DNA from: CBDCVO01 sp965223085 | GTDB taxonomy: Bacteria > Pseudomonadota > Gammaproteobacteria > Ga0077536 | Direction: 5' to 3' | Assembly (NCBI GenBank): GCA_965223085.1 | Contig: OZ244981.1 | Location: 868,001-932,000, forward strand | DNA: 64,000 nucleotides | In this document: positions 36,768 through 45,092 of the stretch, piece after piece | Position numbering within the stretch: position 1 is the stretch's first letter | Layout of the letters: every line of letters begins with the position of its first letter | Notes under the pieces: model-generated | The model's database searches: none | Told to the model about the DNA's origin: nothing | Seen by the model: the letters and a program-made list of their open reading frames with translations, nothing else | Translations under genes and position numbers: made by a program

Positions 36768-38010
36768 GGCATGCGAACCTCGTGTGCGAGAGGAAAAAAC
36801 GTCAGGCCTTCGCGACCATTCCCGCGCGCTCCCGGGCCAGTTCGGCGCGAGCCGCGTGATCGTTCACGATCGATTCGGGTACAGTCGGCGCCACCAGATC
36901 CGGCGATTGGCAACGGCCCGCGGATGCCGGCAGGTCGATGCGCAGGCTGAGATGACGGGCGAAATCCGCCACCAGGAGTGGAAATTGGGAGAGCTTTCCG
37001 GCCAGAGTCAGCCACGTGTTGCCATTCACCTGCGCTACGGCGTGATTGTAACGGCGATCCAACGCCCCGGTGTACTCGGTCTTGATTCCGTAATAACGGC
37101 CTGCCACCAGCGACGTACTGACCCCCAAGCGCCGGCACGCCTTCTCGACGACCGGTTCGATGTCGGGTTCGGGGGCGTCCGGGACGTCGGCCAGGACCAC
37201 CACGTCCGCGCGCATGGCGGAGCGGTACGGCAGCGCGGCGTACAGCCAGCCTGAATGCAGCCACTTCTGGGTACGCAGCGACGCCTCGCCGCCGAGCGCA
37301 TCCTGCCGCTCGATCAGCGTGACTCGATGGTGGTTGCGCGACAGCACCTCAGCGACCGCGAGGCCGGCGATGCCGCCGCCGAGCACGATCGCCGAACGCG
37401 CGGCGGCGGGCGCGCCCGCAAGCCTTGTCGTTGTCTGACTCGAGACGGATATCACGCGGCCCGTCCGCCGACGTTGATGCCGTGTCGATCCAATTGCGCA
37501 GGAATGCCTTCTGAATTACGGCTTTCGCGTGTCCCGGGCGTGTTCAAGTGGGCGCTCCTGCTCGATGTGTTCCGCGCCGTTCAGAATCGCAGCAGCCAGG
37601 GCAGTTCCTGCAGCACCGCGCGCAAGGAACCGACATTCGTCGGCCGCAGGGCCGCACGCGCGGCTTCCAGCAGTTTTCCCCGTTGCAGTGACTGCCACGC
37701 GTCATGCGCAGATACGCCGACGTGCTGCATCACGCTCGAGTCGCGATAGCAATCGATCATGCAAGCCGTGCACCCGTCGCGTACGCATTGGGAGCCGTCA
37801 AAGTCGAAGATCGAGCACATCGGTTCCTGCCAGTGGTGGCAGCGCCACAGCATCAGGTCCCAGTCGAGATAAAAGTAACGGAAACCGCCAAGGCATGCGT
37901 AGCGTTGTTGCTCGCCCCGCAATGCACGCGCCATGTCCTCGATGGACGGTGTGGGATTGACGACCAGCAGGCGCTTCTTCAGCCGCTTCACCTTTTCGAA
38001 TTCCGCCAGT
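36256..38010 (-). repeat. Inverted duplication, left arm (1,755 bp)
   Basis: It holds the 5' half of the aminotransferase, the shortened FAD oxidoreductase and the 3' end of the radical SAM gene. It is the inverse of 42527-45001. Aligned parts appear identical wherever I compared them. The 720-bp length difference is exactly two deletions in the FAD gene of this arm. Confidence 0.92.
36802..37455 (-). pseudogene. FAD oxidoreductase, internally deleted copy
   Basis: 217 codons, in frame, versus 457 in the intact copy at 43082. The FAD-binding N-terminus (IVLGGGIAGLAVAEVLSR) and the C-terminal ~140 residues are kept. Two pieces are missing: 165 codons (equivalent to 43331-43825, between ATGCG(C/T)GCG repeats) and 75 codons (43844-44068, at a GCCG microhomology). 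The 18 bases between the deletions remain (DVVVLA). Both deletions keep the frame, so a small protein could still be made, but most of the substrate domain is gone and the flavoenzyme is probably inactive. Confidence 0.85.
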
Positions 38011-38744
38011 AGTTCCTCTTTCGTATAGTTCACCAAGTCGGAGTCGGAGAATCCCAGAAAGTTCGAACCCAACTCGGTCACGGGATAGGAGAACGTGACC
38101 GATCCGAATCCCAAAGAATCCAGGAACTCGGGCAAACTGTCGTAGTCGACGAGGCGACTCATAGTGACCGACGCCGTCGCGTGCCGCCCGAGTCCGCAGA
38201 TGACCTCGTTGGCACGACGGATGCGTTCGCACACGCCGCGCAAGCCGCGATTCTGCTCGTGCAGCTCGCGACTCGCCGCGTCGACCGAAATGATGAAACT
38301 CGAAAGTCCGCCGTCGACGAGTTCGCGAATGCGTCGGGCGCGCAGCAGAGAGCCGTTGGTGACGAGCATGCTCTTCATGCCGAGAATGGTGGCGCGGTCC
38401 AGGAACGCCATGAAGTCCGGATGCAGAAGCGGCTCCCCGCCGGTGAACACGAGGTAGCGCATCCCGCGTTCGTAGAGGATTTCAATGGCCCGCAGCCCGT
38501 CCGCGCGATCGACGAAGTGCCATTGATCACGGGTGAGCTTGTCGCGCGCGAAATTGCAGAAACCGCACGCAGCGTTGCAGGCATTGTTCAGGGCGAACTG
38601 ACAAAACCCTGGCCCACCTTGCGCAAACACGAGGCCGAGCGTGTCGAGCGCACGCGCCGTGGCCGTCGGCCGTCGGTTTGAGGCAGCACCGTCCTGCTCC
38701 CGCACTGCTGCATTGCACAGTGACGGGGAGCTCGGATTGGACAT
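37581..38744 (-). CDS. Radical SAM enzyme with SPASM-like C-terminal cysteines, complete copy
   Basis: A 387-residue radical SAM protein. The cluster motif CNAACGFC lies near residue 60, then FTGGEPLLHPDF and TNGSLL. The C-terminal region has a Cys-rich set (YACLGGFRYF, LWRCHHWQEPMCSIF, CVRDGCTACMIDC) consistent with auxiliary Fe-S clusters. Start ATG at 38744 follows GAGGTGA at 7 bases; a longer frame reaches 38855. It is 107 bp downstream of hpnN. It is not HpnH or HpnJ. I infer a modification of the hopanoid head group or of a sugar precursor together with the FAD and PLP enzymes; the substrate is unknown. Confidence 0.85.
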   Translation of the reverse strand: MSNPSSPSLCNAAVREQDGAASNRRPTATARALDTLGLVFAQGGPGFCQFALNNACNAACGFCNFARDKLTRDQWHFVDRADGLRAIEILYERGMRYLVFTGGEPLLHPDFMAFLDRATILGMKSMLVTNGSLLRARRIRELVDGGLSSFIISVDAASRELHEQNRGLRGVCERIRRANEVICGLGRHATASVTMSRLVDYDSLPEFLDSLGFGSVTFSYPVTELGSNFLGFSDSDLVNYTKEELLAEFEKVKRLKKRLLVVNPTPSIEDMARALRGEQQRYACLGGFRYFYLDWDLMLWRCHHWQEPMCSIFDFDGSQCVRDGCTACMIDCYRDSSVMQHVGVSAHDAWQSLQRGKLLEAARAALRPTNVGSLRAVLQELPWLLRF

Positions 38745-38851
38745 GGCGAAATCACCTCGGTAGCGCGACGTACTTCGCCGCTCGTGGACACGCCGGCCGA
38801 TCTGGCGGCCGCGTGTATCGAATCTCATTGTATGGAGTTCACCGGATTCGT

Positions 38852-41479
38852 TCAATCCATCGCGCGCGCCGTGCGCAAGGCCACGAGCACGGGGAGAAGC
38901 ACCACGGTCGCTACCATCATTACCAACAGGCCGATGATCAGTACCTGGCCGAGACTGGCGGTGCCGCGGTGCGCCGAGAAGGCCAGGCTGCCAAAGCCCG
39001 CGATTGTCGTGAGGGCACTCAGCACCGTCGCGCGTGCGGTGCTGGAACGAAGTAAATCTCCGACCGTCGCCAGGTCGCCTTCGCGCGCGCGCTGGACGAT
39101 GTGGATGCCGCTGTCGACGCCGATGCCGAGCAGCAGCGGCAGGGCGATGACGTTCGTGTAGTTGAATGCCAACCCGAACACGACCATCGCAGCGCTGATG
39201 AGCAGCGCGCCGTAGAGCAACGGCATGAGCACCAGCACGGCGTCCACCATGCGGCGCGTGATCGCCATCAGCAGCAAGGTAATCACCGCGAGCGCGCTCA
39301 GAAAGGCCTGCCAGAACGTCGCCACCAGCGCGTCCCCGACGCGCAGCACCTGAACCGCTTCGTCGGTAGCATCGGGGGCGACCGCTGTGACCGCGTCGAC
39401 GAAAGCGCGCAGCGCCCGAGCGTCGCCCAGGTCATGGCGCGGAAGCACCTCGATGCGCCATCGGTCATCGGCGCTGCGCCATTGCGAGGCGATTCGGGGG
39501 GGAATGTCGTCGAGCCGAAATGGCTCAGCTTCCAGAGAATCCGTAAGGCGCATGAGCGCGCCCGGCAGGTTGCCTAAGAGACGTTGCTCGACGTCGGCGA
39601 TGAGCGTGTCGCGATCCGCCGCCGCGCCTCCCGTAAGCCGGGCGTCGAGAGTTTCGAGTCGCACCGCCAGCATGGCGGCGTCACCGGCCCAGGTCGCACC
39701 GCCGCCGCCGGCTCGCGCAAGGGCGTCGATTGCACGTTGCAGCGCTTCCAGCTGGGCCGCCGGTGGAATGGATGCGCTCGCTCCGGCGGGTCCCGCGAGC
39801 GGACCGAGAAGCAATCCGATCTCGTCGATGATCGCGAGTTTCGCGTCCTGCGTCGGTGGTACGAGATCGAACAGGGTAGTCGTCCTCTCGACATCCTGAT
39901 GCCGATCGAGCGCGGTGCGGACCGTCCGCGCCTGGTCCGCGCCGGATTCGACCACGGTGGCCTTGAGTATCGGCTGGTCCGCCAGCATCGCCAGGTCGCG
40001 CGCGGCGCGGACGGATTCATTCGTCGGATCGCTCATCTGCAGGGGATCACGATCGAAGCGCGCCCGCGGCAAGGTACTCAGGGCGGCGGCGCCGAGCGCG
40101 GCCGCAAGGGCGACAACCGCCCACGAACGCCATCGCGTCGCGTACGCCTGGCCCCGTGATCTCGTGACGGTCGCGCGGCGACGCGCAGGCAGCGGCCCGA
40201 TAACGGCAAGCAGCGCCGGTAACAGGCTCAGTGTCGCCAGCAGGGCAAAGACCGCCGCCGCGCCAGCGATGAGCCCCAATTCGCCGACGCCGGTATAAGG
40301 CGTGGGGACGAATGCGAAGAACGCGACCGATGTGGTCGCGGTGCACAGGAGCAGCGCGGGCGATACGGCTCGCGACGTCTTGATCGCCGTCGCGCCGATC
40401 GCTTCCCGCTCGGTTGCGCTCTCGCGCACGCGCAGCAGAAAGTGGATCGCGTAGTCGATACCCAGACCAATATACAGCGCCGCAAAGGCGACGGAGATGA
40501 GGTTCAGGTGACCGACGGCCAGCGTGGCGAAGCCGGTTGATACGGCCAGGCCCGCGGTCAAGGTGATCATCGCGACGACCGTGAGGCGCAGGGAACGCAG
40601 ACCGAGCACGAGGATCAGGGCGACGAGCACGAACGATGACGCCGCGCCGATATCGGCGCCCCGCATCACGCTCGCCAGGTCTTCCTGCTCGATCGCGAGT
40701 GGTCCGGTGATGGCCAGCCCCATCCCCTGGCGGGCCGTGATACCGGCTGCGACGGCGGCGGCCCGCGCTGCCGTCGTTGCGGTCGCAATCGGAAACAACT
40801 GCGAATAGTCAGCAATCGGCCGCGCAGTCACCACCGCAACGCGCCGGTCCTCGGCGCCGGGATTCATGAGTGCCTCCCACGACAGCGCGCCGGGGCGTAC
40901 GTCCAGTGCCGCTGAAATCGTGTCGTCGACCGCACGGAGCAGCGGGTCAAGCGCGACAGTCGCATCGGCCCCGGCTGCGTCGATGGCCAGCACCAGCGTG
41001 TCGAGCAGCCCGCGCAAGGTCGGATCCGCGGTCAGGCGCGCGAGAAACGGCTGCACTGCGGCGATGTCGTCGGCGAGCTGCGCGAGTTCGGTAGTGTCGA
41101 GATACAGCAATGCGTTGTGGGCGAAAAAAGGATCGGCCGCGGGGTAGTCAATCGAACGAAAGAGATCGGGCCGGCGCCGCAGCCGCGCCGCAAGGCGCCG
41201 TGCGGCCGTATCCGCCGACTCCGGCGTATCCGCCGTGATGACGAGAAACAGATTATCGGCCAGCGCGGGAAAGGCGCGTTCGAGTTCGCGCTGCGCGTGT
41301 ACGGCCGGCACGGTGTCGGAGACGAGTGCCATGGTATCCGTGTTGACGCCGAGCCGCTCTGCGGCGAGGAGCACGGACCCGAGTACTGCCACGACCCACA
41401 GAGTGAGCGTGAGCCCCGGCCGCTGGACACTAAACCGGACCAGGCGTTCGCACAGTCGCGCCGGATCCAGGGTCGTCAC
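38852..41479 (-). CDS. hpnN: HpnN, hopanoid RND (MMPL) transporter
   Basis: An 875-residue RND-superfamily protein with two repeats, each a TM helix, a large periplasmic domain and a block of five TM helices (about 265-430 and 700-870). The sterol-sensing-like blocks ALYIGLGIDYAIHFLLRVRE and LLGIGVDSGIHIVQRARE give the conserved GxxxDY/GxxxD charge-relay positions. HpnN moves hopanoids to the outer membrane in studied bacteria. GTG start at 41479 (GTGA overlap with an upstream open frame). It is convergent to hpnJIKL and the first intact gene of the radical SAM cassette. Confidence 0.92.
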   Translation of the reverse strand: MTTLDPARLCERLVRFSVQRPGLTLTLWVVAVLGSVLLAAERLGVNTDTMALVSDTVPAVHAQRELERAFPALADNLFLVITADTPESADTAARRLAARLRRRPDLFRSIDYPAADPFFAHNALLYLDTTELAQLADDIAAVQPFLARLTADPTLRGLLDTLVLAIDAAGADATVALDPLLRAVDDTISAALDVRPGALSWEALMNPGAEDRRVAVVTARPIADYSQLFPIATATTAARAAAVAAGITARQGMGLAITGPLAIEQEDLASVMRGADIGAASSFVLVALILVLGLRSLRLTVVAMITLTAGLAVSTGFATLAVGHLNLISVAFAALYIGLGIDYAIHFLLRVRESATEREAIGATAIKTSRAVSPALLLCTATTSVAFFAFVPTPYTGVGELGLIAGAAAVFALLATLSLLPALLAVIGPLPARRRATVTRSRGQAYATRWRSWAVVALAAALGAAALSTLPRARFDRDPLQMSDPTNESVRAARDLAMLADQPILKATVVESGADQARTVRTALDRHQDVERTTTLFDLVPPTQDAKLAIIDEIGLLLGPLAGPAGASASIPPAAQLEALQRAIDALARAGGGGATWAGDAAMLAVRLETLDARLTGGAAADRDTLIADVEQRLLGNLPGALMRLTDSLEAEPFRLDDIPPRIASQWRSADDRWRIEVLPRHDLGDARALRAFVDAVTAVAPDATDEAVQVLRVGDALVATFWQAFLSALAVITLLLMAITRRMVDAVLVLMPLLYGALLISAAMVVFGLAFNYTNVIALPLLLGIGVDSGIHIVQRAREGDLATVGDLLRSSTARATVLSALTTIAGFGSLAFSAHRGTASLGQVLIIGLLVMMVATVVLLPVLVALRTARAMD

Positions 41480-41762
41480 GGTGTCGCGATCGCCGTCAAG
41501 GTGCGACGCACGGAGTCGAGGACCGCTTCGGGTTTCGGACTGGAAGGATGTTCATACGCGATCTCGAACGATGCTTGGGGCCGCCCCACGGCGCCGTCAG
41601 TATAAGGAATAATGCGCACGCCGCCTCGCGGGGGTGATCGGCCGCGGCATTGTGCTCGGGGCCGACGGCAATTTTCCCAATGCGCCCCGCGACAGTCCGG
41701 CGTTGCGTATCGCGGCCGTTCGTTTTTATCACTGCGCGGAAATACGCGGCGCAGCGGCGCGG
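41480..41762. other. Unassigned stretch upstream of hpnN
   Basis: The minus-strand frame that ends at 41476 in the hpnN start reads IIPYTDGAVGRPQASFEIAY and ..PEAVLDSVRRTLTAIATP at its C-terminus. It has plausible coding composition for its last ~48 codons but nothing convincing before them. It may be the 3' end of an unknown gene. No promoter was recognised. Confidence 0.4.
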
Positions 41763-41910
41763 TCACTCGCGTAGCAGCGCCAGTATTTCACCACCGCGCG
41801 CGATACCCGCCGGGGTCGACGGCTCGAGCAGGAGCGACAGGTGCTCGACACCCAGGGTGGCGTATTCGCGAAACCGATCGGCGATTGCCGCATTGCTGCC
41901 GCTCATAATT
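41763..41910 (-). pseudogene. Luciferase-like oxidoreductase, C-terminal fragment
   Basis: About 48 codons read IADRFREYATLGVEHLSLLL, EPSTPAGIARGGEILALLRE and a stop. This is the usual end of F420- or flavin-dependent luciferase-like enzymes. The rest is cut off at about 41910, just before the 621-bp duplication starts. It is unrelated to the complete LLM gene at 25009. Confidence 0.65.
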
Positions 41911-41919
41911 GGCCACCGC

Positions 41920-42540
41920 GCCCATCACCCGAACACCGAGACTCCTGAGCGAAAAACGCCACCGACGCGCCGGGACGATCACAAACGGCACCGCCGCGGC
42001 GCCCAACCCGACTTTCCACACACTCTCGGCCGTTTCCTGCCGCTTTGACCGCAACAGAAAGCGGACGCTCTAAGCTGCAAGCCGCCTTCGACATATGGTC
42101 GCTACAGCGTGATCGCAGCTTCAGAGTAACAGGCATTCCGTCGCGGGCCAGATTCCTTACGTATCGGTACAGACGGCGGCATCGTTTGGAAATCCGGCAT
42201 GCACCAAAATACCCCAACCGATAACCAACATCTTCAATTATCACCGGAGCGAAAAGATGAGAGTTGAGCCATTTTTCCTCGCAAACGGCATTGCTACTCT
42301 TTTGACATCAGCCTGCACTCAACAGCTCCCGAGGGATTTCCAGTTCCCCAGCTACGAGGCGGTCAAAGCCGCACCCGTGTCATTGTTCGATGCCATTGCG
42401 CTTGTCGAGAAATCCAAGGGTGGTCATGCAATCAGCGTCGAAATCGAGGTTGAAAACGGCGTTACCGGGTACGAAATCGAAACCCTGAATGACGCTACGC
42501 TCCATGAGTATGTGGTCGATCCCAACACTGGCGGAATTCG
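41920..42540 (+). repeat. 621-bp direct duplication, copy A
   Basis: Matches 45093-45713 at an offset of 3,173 bp with one difference noticed (ACT versus ATT in codon 14 of the PepSY gene). It contains a 337-bp upstream region and the first 284 bases of the PepSY lipoprotein gene. Its end, ACTGGCGGAATTCG, is a 14-bp microhomology with the radical SAM gene, where the sequence switches to the inverted arm. Confidence 0.95.
42257..42540 (+). pseudogene. PepSY lipoprotein gene, 5' fragment
   Basis: The first ~95 codons of the gene complete at 45430, with the lipobox LLTSAC. The frame continues out of register into the radical SAM fragment until 42739. It keeps its own upstream region and ATG, so it may still be transcribed and yield a hybrid peptide. 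Confidence 0.9.
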
Positions 42541-42956
42541 AAAAGGTGAAGCGGCTGAAGAAGCGCCTGCTGGTCGTCAATCCCACACCGTCCATCGAGG
42601 ACATGGCGCGTGCATTGCGGGGCGAGCAACAACGCTACGCATGCCTTGGCGGTTTCCGTTACTTTTATCTCGACTGGGACCTGATGCTGTGGCGCTGCCA
42701 CCACTGGCAGGAACCGATGTGCTCGATCTTCGACTTTGACGGCTCCCAATGCGTACGCGACGGGTGCACGGCTTGCATGATCGATTGCTATCGCGACTCG
42801 AGCGTGATGCAGCACGTCGGCGTATCTGCGCATGACGCGTGGCAGTCACTGCAACGGGGAAAACTGCTGGAAGCCGCGCGTGCGGCCCTGCGGCCGACGA
42901 ATGTCGGTTCCTTGCGCGCGGTGCTGCAGGAACTGCCCTGGCTGCTGCGATTCTGA
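42541..42956 (+). pseudogene. Radical SAM enzyme, C-terminal fragment (second copy)
   Basis: About 138 codons identical to the end of the gene at 37581, with the C-terminal cysteine set but no radical SAM motif. An ATG at 42489 in the PepSY fragment gives an open hybrid frame of 155 residues. Not functional as an enzyme. Confidence 0.92.
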
Positions 42957-43081
42957 ACGGCGCGGAACACATCGAGCAGGAGCGCCCACTTGAACACGCC
43001 CGGGACACGCGAAAGCCGTAATTCAGAAGGCATTCCTGCGCAATTGGATCGACACGGCATCAACGTCGGCGGACGGGCCGC

Positions 43082-44455
43082 GTGATATCCGTCTCGAGTC
43101 AGACAACGACAAGGCTTGCGGGCGCGCCCGCCGCCGCGCGTTCGGCGATCGTGCTCGGCGGCGGCATCGCCGGCCTCGCGGTCGCTGAGGTGCTGTCGCG
43201 CAACCACCATCGAGTCACGCTGATCGAGCGGCAGGATGCGCTCGGCGGCGAGGCGTCGCTGCGTACCCAGAAGTGGCTGCATTCAGGCTGGCTGTACGCC
43301 GCGCTGCCGTACCGCTCCGCCATGCGCGCGTGCAACGCCGCGCTACGCTGCTATCGGACGGTCTATGGTCACGTTCTGCCCGGCGAGGTAATGAATATCG
43401 CGCGCGATTCCGACCGTGTGCACTTCGAGCCAACCGCCGATGGCTGGTTCGACCCCACGCCGGTGTTGTACCTGTTCGCCACCGCGACCTACGACCTCGC
43501 CACGTGGCAGCGCGTGCTGCACCGCCAATACCTGCGCTGGATAGCGCTGCGGCGTCTGCGTGCTCTGGGTTATGACACCCGGCCGCTGCGCGATTTGCCT
43601 GCTGAGCTCGACGAACTTCTCACTCGCTGGGAAGGGGTGGACGACGCTGTGCGCCGCTATTTGCCGGTGCAGTCGACGGACGCGCGGATCGAGACGCGGC
43701 GGGTGATGCGTTCGCTGGTCGGATTGCTCGGCGAGCACGTCGAGGTAGTTACCGGCGCCGAGGCACGGGTGGAGCGGTACGGCACCGGCAGCGCGGTCAT
43801 CGTCAACGGCGAACGCATGCGTGCGGACGTGGTGGTCCTGGCCGCCGGCCGCGGTGTGCCTGCCCAGCTCGTCGCGCTTGGTCGGGCAGACATGGCAGGC
43901 TGTATCAAGTCCATACGCAGCCCGGTCGTCGTGCTGGACCGGTGCCTGCCGTATCCGAGCTTCATCCGTTTCACACCGAACCTTCCGCAAACCATCAACC
44001 ACATCCGTTACACGGTGCCGGGCGTGGGTGAGGTTTCCACCATCGGTTGCTACGACTACTATCCCGCCGACGTCCCGGACGCCCCCGAACCCGACATCGA
44101 ACCGGTCGTCGAGAAGGCGTGCCGGCGCTTGGGGGTCAGTACGTCGCTGGTGGCAGGCCGTTATTACGGAATCAAGACCGAGTACACCGGGGCGTTGGAT
44201 CGCCGTTACAATCACGCCGTAGCGCAGGTGAATGGCAACACGTGGCTGACTCTGGCCGGAAAGCTCTCCCAATTTCCACTCCTGGTGGCGGATTTCGCCC
44301 GTCATCTCAGCCTGCGCATCGACCTGCCGGCATCCGCGGGCCGTTGCCAATCGCCGGATCTGGTGGCGCCGACTGTACCCGAATCGATCGTGAACGATCA
44401 CGCGGCTCGCGCCGAACTGGCCCGGGAGCGCGCGGGAATGGTCGCGAAGGCCTGA
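43082..44455 (+). CDS. FAD-dependent oxidoreductase (DAO-like), intact copy
   Basis: A 457-residue flavoprotein. N-terminal dinucleotide-binding motif IVLGGGIAGLAVAEVLSR near residue 23 with the acidic end of strand 2 in TLIERQDALGG. The second FAD contact VVVLAAGRGVPAQ lies near residue 252. The domain order fits the D-amino-acid-oxidase/GlpD-like fold, which oxidises amines or alcohols. GTG start at 43082. Its upstream partner is only a radical SAM fragment and its downstream partner a truncated aminotransferase, so in this orientation it is the sole intact gene of the cassette. It could supply a keto group for transamination; that is inference. Confidence 0.82.
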   Translation: MISVSSQTTTRLAGAPAAARSAIVLGGGIAGLAVAEVLSRNHHRVTLIERQDALGGEASLRTQKWLHSGWLYAALPYRSAMRACNAALRCYRTVYGHVLPGEVMNIARDSDRVHFEPTADGWFDPTPVLYLFATATYDLATWQRVLHRQYLRWIALRRLRALGYDTRPLRDLPAELDELLTRWEGVDDAVRRYLPVQSTDARIETRRVMRSLVGLLGEHVEVVTGAEARVERYGTGSAVIVNGERMRADVVVLAAGRGVPAQLVALGRADMAGCIKSIRSPVVVLDRCLPYPSFIRFTPNLPQTINHIRYTVPGVGEVSTIGCYDYYPADVPDAPEPDIEPVVEKACRRLGVSTSLVAGRYYGIKTEYTGALDRRYNHAVAQVNGNTWLTLAGKLSQFPLLVADFARHLSLRIDLPASAGRCQSPDLVAPTVPESIVNDHAARAELARERAGMVAKA

Positions 44456-44489
44456 CGTTTTTTCCTCTCGCACACGAGGTTCGCATGCC

Positions 44490-45001
44490 ATGTCGCCCAC
44501 GCAAATCGTCACGCTGCCCGATGCGCTGATCGAGCGCCTGTCGGCCGGGATCGCAGATCTGATGCGCCGGGGCGTGATGGCGGAAGGCGCCTACTTTCGC
44601 GAAGAGACCGGCCCTTTCGTGGCCGGCAAACGATCGATACCGGTCAACTCCGGCGGATCCGCCCTGCTCGCGCTCCTCGCACGGACGCGGGACGTGGAGG
44701 GGCGCGGCTGCGCAGTCGTGCAAACGAATACCATGCGGGGCGTTTACACCGTGCCGCGCCTGCTCGGGATGGACGTGCGCGTCGTCGGATGCGCATACGC
44801 CGCGGGCATGGCCATGGATCCCGACGCGCTGGAATCCCTGCTCGCCGAGGAGCCGGCGTTGTGCAATTCCGCGGTCGTGGTGTACTCCGTCATCGGTGGC
44901 TATCTGGCTCCCGCAGCGCTCGAGGTGGTCGAACTCTGTGAACGTCACGGCATTCCGTTGCTTATCGACGCCGCGCACGCTCATTACCTGGATGCATTGA
45001 T
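44490..45001 (+). pseudogene. DegT-type aminotransferase, 5' fragment (second copy)
   Basis: Identical to the first ~170 codons of the copy at 35733-36767, then cut at GCATTGAT by hairpin R4. The open frame continues to 45080 through repeat sequence (KVSGLAFCLYDLEG). It lacks the Schiff-base lysine K186, so it cannot be active. Confidence 0.92.
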
Positions 45002-45068
45002 CGATAAGGTGTCAGGTCTTGCCTTTTGCCTTTACGATCTTGAAGGAGATCAAATGGCAAGACCTGAC
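45002..45068. repeat. Hairpin repeat R4 (58-bp family)
   Basis: CGATAAGGT, GTCAGGTCTTGCC (45011-45023) and GGCAAGACCTGAC (45056-45068) around a 32-base centre identical to that of R3. It lies at the truncation point of the second aminotransferase copy and is followed by two CCCCGACTG units. Confidence 0.9.
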
Positions 45069-45092
45069 CCCGACTGCTGATCGACCCCGACT

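Larger units (their letters stand above)
42527..45001 (+). repeat. Inverted duplication, right arm (2,475 bp)
   Basis: Inverse of 36256-38010 plus the 720 bp deleted there. It begins at the 14-bp ACTGGCGGAATTCG microhomology and ends at GCATTGAT, where hairpin R4 follows. Confidence 0.92.

Noticed and set aside
35067..36950. Long plus-strand frame of 627 codons across the tandem array
   Set aside because: It covers the end of hpnL out of frame, the array, and the antisense of the aminotransferase. The composition (Arg/Gly-rich, no domains) is that of a shadow frame in GC-rich DNA.
38181..41612. Several plus-strand frames opposite hpnN and the radical SAM gene
   Set aside because: All are antisense shadows in high-GC sequence, low in complexity and without motifs.
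42257..42739. A complete 160-residue PepSY-like gene
   Set aside because: Only the first ~95 codons are PepSY. The rest is the radical SAM fragment read in the wrong frame.
43343..44512. Minus-strand frame of 389 codons opposite the intact FAD oxidoreductase
   Set aside because: Shadow frame; the plus strand has clear FAD motifs and normal codon use.
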